DNA of 15,473 bases from the NCBI GenBank assembly GCA_016800925.1, contig JABCPU010001125.1:1-15473 (forward strand), written 5' to 3'. The notes beneath the pieces are model-generated. The model worked only from the letters and a program-made list of their open reading frames with translations, did not search any database and was not told the DNA's origin. The DNA comes from Suillus spraguei (Eukaryota; Basidiomycota; Agaricomycetes; Boletales; Suillaceae). Positions 8,910 through 15,473 of this stretch are shown here, piece by piece (within the stretch, counting starts at the first letter, position 1; each line of letters begins with the position of its first letter). Both the position numbers and the translations under genes were made by a program.

Positions 8910-9772
8910 TCAGACATGCTGGGCGCTGGACCCGTTTTTGGGTCTCTATGTGTTGTACCTCCTCTGAGTATACTGACGGTCATCATTAATCTACCAAGTT
9001 TATTTTCTTGTCTTTTGAAATGCTATGGTGTTCGTCTCGTGCATACGGCGTTGTTTCTCATAATATACATACACGTTGAATTATGGTCAACTGCACTGCA
9101 CTGCGCATTGAATGGCATTCACTAAATGATTTTCAGGTGGTCCTTTACCTTTGAATCTCACTGAGGTATCTGAGAAGCATCGAGAGGTGCTTGATCACCT
9201 TTCACAATGTCATTGAATATATGATTCTAAATCATAAACAGTGACACTTCTAATTAGTACCAAGTGTCGTTATCAATGTTGACGATGCAGTGAAACAAGG
9301 ATACAGGTCCATTAATCGTGTTCAAGACAGAAAGAAAGAATGTAGCCTAGAGAATGCTCATCGCCGACTGGTCAACCATCTGCGCACAGTAAAGTTTAAA
9401 TAATAAAATAATGTAAGGTTGTTTTTTAACAATGCGAAGTTTGTGATGGCGACAGAAGGCCTGTGGGCAAAAATAGAGTCTGTTTAAAACAGCACACGCG
9501 CAAAATTACAACCCCAATGCCTCGTTAGGACAGTCAAAGGTCATCTGATCGACCGAGACTGCACAGCTGACAGCCAGGATTGACAATATTGAAGCGTCGA
9601 TATGCTGATCGCATCAAAGTCTACAAATCAAGTCAATAAGGGATCGCAGATCAACCCTTGCAAGTATTCCCAATAATCATGTGCAATGAAATACCTACAT
9701 TTGCGTGCTGTCAAAATGATGCAGATGTAGATTGGCTATGGTGAGATGAAGTACAAGAATACTGGTAGCGAA
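8910..9772. other. WD3 3' flank and unexplained spacer
   Basis: Bases 8910-8989 are the former end of the WD3 tail, still stop-free in the ancestral frame. Bases 8990-9313 match the WD2 3' flank. Bases 9314 to about 9690 have no convincing match elsewhere in the window except a short TGTAGCCTAGA shared with the E2 region. The spacer contains no long open frame, tRNA or transposon ends that I can see. From about 9690 the sequence matches the 3' flank of the E1 remnant (GCAGATGTAGA... up to GTAGCGAATCAG). The spacer could be a deletion remnant of eIF2 gamma or inserted DNA. Confidence 0.5.
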
Positions 9773-10355
9773 TCAGTCAAACTCAACGCTGTTCCGCATT
9801 GGGACAAGGAACACTCACCTATAAGCTGCTAATGCTTCTAGATACGTCTAAAAATGGTGACCTCTCGGTACATGCGGGTGAAGTGAATCGAACCTTTGCA
9901 AAACCCAATGTCTGTGACTGAGGACATGTCTCATTCTCTGCGATCGGAAGAAGAGTAGCATCCATAACTGCAGCACTATTTAGCATGGTAGCCATCAGAA
10001 TATCGTGACCAAGACAGTTAATGGAGGAAATGCGACGAATAAGTTGTATCAGGTGACGGTATCCTGGCCGTTCGCAGGCAGGTTTATCTCCCTTGTCCAA
10101 GCGGTAAGATCGAAAGCAGGGAATATGCCTCATTCTCACACTTGTAGATCTATGATTATGGGTCTTGTAATCAACAATGGATCAGATAAAAATCAGAAGG
10201 AACGTACTTTTGCATATGCATAACCTTTGATATGACTTGACGCAAAGTGGCGTCAGCTTCATGATATCTATGCCAACCTTTGAGGAATCCCTCAGCTGCT
10301 CGTCCTCCTCTTCAGATTCTGCCTAGTGTCATCGTTGAGATTCTTCGTCTGACAA
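9773..10355 (-). pseudogene. E3: eIF2 gamma remnant with a partial G domain
   Basis: On the minus strand the start codon position has become TTG (10355-10353), and stops follow soon after. The acidic N-terminus (AESEEEDEQLRDSS) and LTPL are visible. A deletion then removes the P-loop and switch I region, joining the VIS motif to GYAYAKVR. The zinc-knuckle-side and G3/G4 part remains as [32 protein letters not shown] and IAENETCPQSQT. A second deletion jumps from PQSQT straight to the end of domain III (SPACTE) and the C-terminus, with stop at about 9773. A GT-AG type intron donor (GTGAGT) is kept near the C-terminus. It cannot bind GTP and cannot form the core of eIF2. Confidence 0.88.
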
Positions 10356-10871
10356 TTTGTGATATCAAAGCGGGAGGTCGGTGCCTCCCTGCGACTCCAA
10401 AAAAATATCATGGAACCAAAATGCGAAGGTTTCTGGAGAGAGATAGAATGGTCAGTAATTGGGACATCAGTGTACTGAGGCACAAAATGTCTTACACATC
10501 ATATGGGTATCAAGCATCGCAGGTCGAGGAGCATTTGGGTACTTTGTTTAGATGTTGACAAATACAGCAAAGTGAAGCTGTGTCGGACAACTGCGTGACA
10601 AGGAGTGTGCAGTAAGGTTGACAAAAGGTGATTGGAACTGATGGAATGTGTCCTGGCGCTTAAGTTGCACAGCCTTTGCTAGAAGCTGTGAAGCAAACAC
10701 GAGGACAACACCTGTAAAACGTACCACGTCAAACTTCCAGTGCACATTGACCTATATATCCACTGTGTCTTGGTGTCGACACATCGAGACCTGCTAAGAA
10801 ATATATCGTCGTAAGTGATGATTTTGGACTTGTGCATAAAAGCTGAAACAACCTGTACACAGTAGTTGATC
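10356..10871 (+). promoter_or_regulatory. Divergent spacer upstream of WD4, TATA-like motif lost
   Basis: This spacer is homologous to the WD5 spacer and more distantly to those of WD2 and WD3. The inverted CCAAT (ATTGG, 10631-10635, 241 bp before the ATG) and the leader intron (10811-10865, GTAAGT...AG, 55 nt) are kept. The TATAAG motif of WD2 and WD3 reads TAGAAG here (10679-10684). If that motif is a real TATA element, promoter strength should be reduced. No gene is seen. The short open frames in it are not conserved between copies. Confidence 0.5.
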
Positions 10872-12764
10872 ATGTCTTTACAAATGGTTGTGGAACAGGA
10901 GATGTCGACGATAACGCCGCGCCAGAAATTTGAGGGACACAGTGATTGGGTCAATGGTGCCATACACCTGCCAGGTGGACAACAGATAATGACATGTTCA
11001 GCCGACCGCTCGCTGCGTGTATGGAACATGAAAAGCGGGACACAAATAGGAGGCGACTGGCGGGACGGAGACAGTGAAGTGTGGACCATAGCGTTGTCGC
11101 CAGACGGGAAGAAAGTGGTTAGCGGGAGTATGGATGGTGAAGTGAGGTTGTGGATATTGACACAACCAAGGTCATCGCGAAATGGATGGGACATACAAAC
11201 CGTGGTGGAGTGAAGGCTGTCTGCTGGAGTCGAGATGGTCAGCGGGTCTTGAACGATCTCACGATGGAACTGCACGACAATGGGACGTAGAGAACGAAAA
11301 GACAATCTTCCCACCAATCAAGACAGGGCACGAATCCGTGTATGCAGCCGTCTACTCGCCAGACATGACCATGTTTGCAACTGGCGGAACCGAAGAGCCT
11401 TGGAACTTCGCTGGAGATAACAAGTGCCCAATCAGAATCTGGGACGTAAAGACAGGCAAACTTGTTACAACTCTTGATGGACACACACATTGGGTGTTGT
11501 GCCTGACTTGGGCCCCAGATGGAAAAACACTTATCTCCGGGTCATTCGATGGCTCGATCAGGACATGGAATACTACAACTTGGAAACAAATCGTACTGTT
11601 GGATGCGCACACTGACAATGTCTATGAAGTTGCAATATCTCCAAATAGCCGCATTCTCGCAAGCGCATCAGAGGACATGACAGCGCGATTATGGAACCTC
11701 GACAACAATCAGCCCATCAGTTCGCCCCTCCAACATGCACATATCGTGAATTCTGTGTCGTTCTCGGCAGATGGAAAGCTACTGGCCACTGGCTGTTGGG
11801 ACACAAATGCATACACTTGGGATATTTCTGCGATAGTGAAAGAAGCTGGTCTCGACAAACTTTTGTTGGACCAGCACGACAAGTCGGCAGTACGTAACAC
11901 TTTCATCACAAATCTCATTACATTTAAACATTTTCTAGGCTGATACTACACAAGGTCCAGTCCAGCCATTTGATCTCTCGGTATGCGACACTCTCAGGCT
12001 CATGATCAAATCAAATCTCATTGCATTACCTATTTATTCCAGTCTGATACCACACCACGTCCAGTCCGTCAGCCAATCAAGGTACCCCAAGGTTTTTTTG
12101 ATGACCTACCAGATCATGCTCACGTACGTCATTAATATCTCATTCAGTATGGTTTTCCTGACAATGATGTCCCAGGTTTCTGCACAACACCGCCTGTATC
12201 CTCGATCATGGGATCGCATGCAAGCACTCTTCGTGGCGGCTTTTCATCCTTATTCCGTTCCACACACCCTAATACCCATGATACGCCATCCCAACCCCGC
12301 CCTTTCCACTGGGTTCGAGATCGTCTCTCCGGCAAACCAAGCAGAGAAGATATGGAGCTGCACGAGCATCCCTCAACAGTTGTCGTCGTCCCGCATTGCC
12401 AGGCCAAACGTGTAGGTCATTTTTGTCCTTCTCGAACATTCAAACCTCATCTCATACCATACAGAGGAACGCATCAGCAAGAGAAAGGCGGAGGCCAATA
12501 ATCCCATTGAAATCTAAGAAACCTGCTGCAAGCACCTCACGTTGCCTAATAGCAACACCACACAATCCAGCAGTGCGGCGCAGCCTCAGTCCTCTCAGCA
12601 TCTACAGGCTGCCATCTCTATGTCCTCCACGGCACCTGCCCTGCCCCTACCCCCAAGTTACGACTTCACACACTGTTCCTCATGCAACGATACCAAACGC
12701 TGGACGCTGGACTCAGTTCTGGCTGTTTTTCTGTTGTGCCTCTCCTGAGTATACCCATAATTAA
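10872..12764 (+). pseudogene. WD4: WD40 gene copy with several frameshifts
   Basis: The ATG at 10872 opens MSLQMVVEQEM and continues through two normal WD repeats. One base is missing at about 11154 (TTGTGGATATTG against TTGTGGGACATTG) and another at about 11254 (TTGAACGATC against TTGAGCGGATC), so the frame is lost inside repeat 3. It is open again from about 11255 to 11889 through repeats 4-7 (RIWDV, RTWNT, RLWNL, YTWDI). Tail exon 2 is best read at 12043-12123. Exon 3 (from 12176 to 12411) keeps an ancestral segment, ending in SSLFRSTHPNTHD, that WD1-WD3 have lost, but has a one-base frame break near 12187. Exon 4 (12465-12764) is open throughout. Its middle is frameshifted and later compensated, so RNASARERRRP and the terminal GRWTQFWLFFCCASPEYT motif are in one frame. 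It is probably a pseudogene, unless the indels are consensus errors or are removed by splicing. Confidence 0.8.
11900..12085 (+). repeat. Duplicated intron/exon-2 junction in WD4
   Basis: The end of intron 1 plus the start of tail exon 2 occurs twice. The first copy has acceptor TTTTCTAG ending at 11938, followed by GCTGATACTACACAAGGTCC. The second has acceptor TTATTCCAG ending at 12042, followed by TCTGATACCACACCACGTCC. The offset is about 104 bp. The first copy soon degenerates, while the second continues as a full exon encoding a PRPVRQPIKVPQGFFDD-type sequence. Using the second acceptor keeps phase 0 with the donor at 11890. The WD3 intron contains a related CTATTTATTCCAG-like acceptor context, so the second copy may derive from an allele or paralogue. 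Confidence 0.6.
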
Positions 12765-13031
12765 AATTGACATACCGCATCCGTTTTATTGTCCTTTACT
12801 TTCCATCGATCACGTACAGTGGACACACAGTCGTCTATTGCACACTTTATGTGTGTTTCTGACCTTTTGTCGTCGCAAACAAGTAAGGCCCGCACATGAA
12901 GACAGGTGGTGATTATTGCGAGTCAAACATGAGTTAAGGGCACTAGCGAAACGAAAACACTTCCATTTGCATAAATGATACAAATCTAGATTGACTCTCG
13001 TCACATCAAACCCAATAATGTAGGTAGCGAA
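12765..13031. other. Convergent spacer between WD4 and E4
   Basis: No gene is seen. The sequence matches the spacer downstream of WD1 (about 2545-2805), with blocks such as ATTAAAATT, CATCCGTTTTATTGTCCTTTA, CACTAGCGAAA and CACTTCCATTTGC. This confirms that the WD1-E1 and WD4-E4 junctions share ancestry. The 3' ends of both genes lie within about 270 bp of each other, so transcripts could overlap. Confidence 0.55.
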
Positions 13032-13919
13032 TCAGTCCAACATCGTTCCACGCTGTATACTTCACCAACCTGATAGCAAGTCAGCAAATGAGTCTACTAA
13101 GTCCACAAGGCTTCTCATTACGTCTCAAATGCACGACCTTATCTCCAACCTCAGAATACGACTGGGATCAGTACTAAAGTCGCGAACTGGAATAGGTATA
13201 CGCTTTGCAATCTATTGGTTGACGACGTCAATGTTGTATTTCAGTTCTGCAGATATCAGCGCAATGGGTAACGACTCAGCGACCGTACTTGCTATGAGAG
13301 TTAGTACATCATCCAATAATCCATGCTATCGAGGACTAACCCTTGACGAATGCGATAATTGATTTTTGATGTTCAGGAGCCTCGGCTTCCTTGATCAAGT
13401 CGACCTTGTTCTGCAAAGTAATGATAATGTCGGTTTCATGATTTCAACTACAGCCAAGTGCTCCGATGTCTGCGACTGAGGGTATGTCTCATTTCCTGCG
13501 ATTAAAAGAAGAGCAGCATGCATGATTGTGGCACCGTTAAGTATAGTAGCCATCAGAATATCGTGACCGGGCCAGTCCACGAAGGCAGATGGGTTTCATC
13601 CGGTGACCACATCCTGGCCGTTCGCAGGGAGAATCGTCTTCTTTATCCGAGTGGTACTATCGATAACAACCTGGGAGGGGGTATGACTCATTCGCGCACT
13701 TGTAGATCTACGATGGTGGGTCTCGAGATCATCGATGGATCAGACACAAATCAAAAGGAACGTATTTTTGCATATGCATAACCTTTGATATTACTCGACG
13801 CAAAGTGGCGTCAGCTTCGTGATATCTATGTCGACCTTTGAGGTATCCCTCAGCTGCTCGTCCCCCTCTTCAGAGTCTGATTCTGCCTGGTGTCCTTGTT
13901 GAGTTCTTTCATCTGACAT
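13032..13919 (-). pseudogene. E4: eIF2 gamma remnant, best-preserved N-terminus and G-domain half
   Basis: The minus-strand ATG (13919-13917) opens MSDERTQQGHQAESDSEEGD and continues to TSKVDIDITKLTPL, then a stop. As in E3, the P-loop and switch I segment is deleted (junction to GYAYAKIR). The remaining G domain reads [40 protein letters not shown], an [18 protein letters not shown] motif (the NKxD guanine-specificity motif is visible) and, after a retained 49-nt intron (13340-13292, with TACTAAC branch site), LKYNIDVVNQ and IPIPVRDFSTDP. Domain II and most of domain III are then deleted, and the copy ends with QRGTMLD-like residues and TGA at 13034-13032. Internal stops confirm decay. The E3-type P-loop deletion shows that E3 and E4 share a recent ancestor. 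Confidence 0.9.
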
Positions 13920-14433
13920 ATTGTGATATCAAAGCGGGAGGTCAGTGCTTCCATGTGACTCAAAAAGTTATCATGGAACCAAAATGCGGAGGTTTCTGGA
14001 GAAAGATGGAATGGTCAGTGATTGTGACATCAGTGTACTGAGGCACAAAAATGTCTTACACATCATATGGGTATCAAGCATCGCAGGTCGAAGAGCATTT
14101 GGGTACTTTGTTTAGATGTTGACAAATACAGCAAAGTGAAGCTGTGTCGGACAACTGCGTGACAAGGGGTGTGCAGTAAGGTTGACGAAAGGTGATTGGA
14201 ACTGATGGAATGTGTCCTGGCGCTTGAGTTGCACAGCCTTTGCTAGAAGCTGTGAAGCAAACACGAGGACAACACCTGTAAACGTACCACGTCAAACTTC
14301 CAGTGCACATTGACCTATACATCCATTGTGTCTTGGCGTCAACACATCGAGACCTGCTAAGAAATATCTCCTCGTAAGTGATGATTTTTGACTTGTGCAT
14401 AAGAACTGAAATGACCTGCACACATAGTTTATT
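13920..14433 (+). promoter_or_regulatory. Divergent spacer upstream of WD5, TATA-like motif lost
   Basis: This spacer is closely similar to the one upstream of WD4. It has inverted CCAAT at 14195-14199 (239 bp before the ATG), TAGAAG in place of TATAAG at 14244-14249, and the leader intron at 14374-14427 (54 nt, GTAAGTGATGAT donor, CACATAG acceptor). No coding region is supported. Confidence 0.5.
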
Positions 14434-15473
14434 ATGTCACCACCCATCGTTGTGATGCAGGAGAAATCGATAATCCCTTGCCAGAAATTTGAGGGACACA
14501 GCAAATACGTCAATAGTGCCATACACCTGCCAGGTGGACAACGAATAATGACATGTTCAGCTGATAGCTCGCTGCGTGTATGGAATATGAAGAGTGGGAA
14601 ACAGATAGGAGATGACTGGAGGGATGGAGACAGTCAAGTGTGGAGAATGAAGTTGTCTCCAGACGGGAAGAAAGTGGTTAGCGGGGTGAGGATGGTAGAG
14701 TGAGGCTGTGGGACATTGACACAGGCAAAGTCATCGCGAAATGGATGGGACATACAAGTGGAGTGACATCTGTTTGCTGGAGTCAAGACAGTCAGCGAGT
14801 CATGAGTGGATCCTTCGATGGGACTGCAAGACAATGGAATGTAGAGAACGAAGAGACGATCTTCCCACCAATCAAGACAGGGCATAAATACGTGTTCGCA
14901 GCCGTCTACTCGCCAGACATGACCATTTTTGCAACTGGCGGAATCGGCCAGCCTTGGAACTTCGCTGGAGATAACAAGTGCCCAATCAGAATCTGGGACG
15001 TAAAGACAGCCAAGCTTGTTGCAACTCTTGACGGACACACACATTGCGTGTGGTGCCTGGCTTGGACCCCAGATGGAAAAACGCTTATCTCCGGGTCATC
15101 CGATCAATCGATCAAAACATGGAATACCACAACTTGGAAACAAATCGCACTGTTGGATGAGCACACTGGGTTTGTCCATGAAATTGTAATATCTCCAAAT
15201 AACCGCATTCTCGCGAGCGCATCTGATGACAAGACAGTGCGATTATGGAACTCGAGAACAACCAGCCATCAGTTTACCACTCCACCACGCAGACGGCGTG
15301 GAATCAGTGTCGTTTTCAGCAATGGAAAGCTACTGGCCACTGGCTGCAACGACAAAAATGCATACACTTGGGATGTTTCTGCAGTAGTAAAGAGGCTGGT
15401 CTCGACGAACTTCTGTTGGACTGGCAAGACAAGTCAGCAGTACGTAATACTTTCATGCCAAATCTCATTACAT
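14434..15473 (+). pseudogene. WD5: WD40 gene copy with frameshifts, cut by the window edge
   Basis: The ATG at 14434 opens MSPPIVVMQEKS and repeat 1 (LRVWNMKSGKQIGDDW). One base is missing in the G-run at 14683-14686, which ends this frame at 14703. In the shifted frame repeats 2-6 are clean up to about 15249 (LWDI, RQWNV, RIWDV, KTWNT, RLWN). Then come further one-base losses at about 15251 (AACTCGA against AACCTCGA), 15266 (AGCCATC against AGCCCATC), 15321 (AGCAATGG against AGCAGATGG) and 15391 (GTAAAGAGGCT against GTAAAAGAAGCT). Every change is a deletion, most in short homopolymers. Repeat 7 (YTWDV) and the start of intron 1 (GTACGTAAT, after the KSA-coding bases) are visible. The tail exons lie beyond the window. 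Confidence 0.78.

Larger units (their letters stand above)
1340..15473. repeat. Tandem array of a WD40 / eIF2-gamma cassette
   Basis: The array contains five WD40 gene copies on the plus strand and four eIF2 gamma remnants on the minus strand, in strict alternation. Start-to-start spacing of the WD40 genes is 3068, 3603 and 3562 bp (starts at 4201, 7269, 10872, 14434). Homology covers genes, introns, the divergent 5' spacers and the convergent 3' spacers, which shows that whole DNA segments were duplicated. The left boundary falls inside the WD1 propeller at about 1340-1354. The array continues past the right edge of the window. Copies are diverged by substitutions and small indels, so this is not a collapsed or artificial repeat. 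Confidence 0.9.

Noticed and set aside
11150..11270. An intron that would remove the WD4 frameshifts
   Set aside because: A GTGAGG donor-like site lies near 11142, but no convincing acceptor restores the frame without deleting a conserved blade, and no other copy has an intron there.
2806..13919. eIF2 gamma copies as processed retrocopies
   Set aside because: Introns are retained, there is no poly(A) tract, and spacers on both sides are duplicated with them.
1340..15473. NLR-type receptors (NACHT-WD40) in the array
   Set aside because: The WD40 genes start directly with the first blade after about 20 residues. No NACHT or other NTPase motif occurs upstream in any copy.
1..15473. CRISPR array, bacterial operon or phage structure
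   Set aside because: The repeats are kilobase-scale gene duplications, genes are spliced, and no short regularly spaced repeats or bacterial ribosome-binding sites are seen.

Overview
The window looks like nuclear DNA of a filamentous basidiomycete, most likely an agaricomycete; a bolete-type ectomycorrhizal fungus (Suillus/Rhizopogon relatives) is my best guess. The reasons are spliced genes with very short GT-AG introns of about 49-67 nt, a TACTAAC-like branch site in one intron, a eukaryotic translation factor (eIF2 gamma) in several damaged copies, and a seven-bladed WD40 family with a serine/threonine-rich tail that I associate with those fungi. The species call rests on memory of the family, not on a search.

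Layout. Positions 1 to about 1340 hold a decayed minus-strand spliced gene of unknown family, with one convincing exon (497-786) and an internal duplication of about 205 bp. From about 1340 to the right edge the window is one head-to-tail array of a two-gene cassette. Each cassette has a WD40 gene on the plus strand and a broken eIF2 gamma gene on the minus strand. The 5' ends of the two genes face each other across about 500-550 bp, and the 3' end of each WD40 gene converges on the next eIF2 gamma remnant. The order is WD1 (3' remnant, 1340-2544), E1 (2806-3703), WD2 (4201-5907), E2 (6229-6719), WD3 (7269-8909), E3 (9773-10355), WD4 (10872-12764), E4 (13032-13919), WD5 (14434 to the window edge).

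WD2 (513 residues by my model) is the only copy with all four exons open. WD3 (492 residues) has an intact propeller but loses the conserved C-terminal motif to a one-base deletion. WD1, WD4 and WD5 are broken. The gene structure I infer is a 5'-UTR intron of 54-55 nt, one long exon with seven WD repeats, then three short exons encoding a basic, Ser/Thr/Gln-rich tail that ends in a Trp/Cys-rich motif (GRWTRFW, then CC, then EYT). None of the four eIF2 gamma copies can make a functional subunit. Each lacks the GTP-binding P-loop segment, and introns are still present in them, so they arose by DNA duplication and not by retrotransposition.

Interpretation. A divergent eIF2 gamma/WD40 gene pair was amplified in tandem. 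The housekeeping half decayed in every copy, while at least one or two WD40 halves stayed readable. Shared deletions group E1 with E2 and E3 with E4, but the WD40 tails group WD1 with WD4 and WD2 with WD3, so the array is a mosaic shaped by unequal crossing-over or gene conversion. A probable solo LTR or similar small element sits inside the last exon of WD1. Many one-base deletions in WD4 and WD5 may be real decay or long-read consensus errors, and this should be settled before those copies are called dead.
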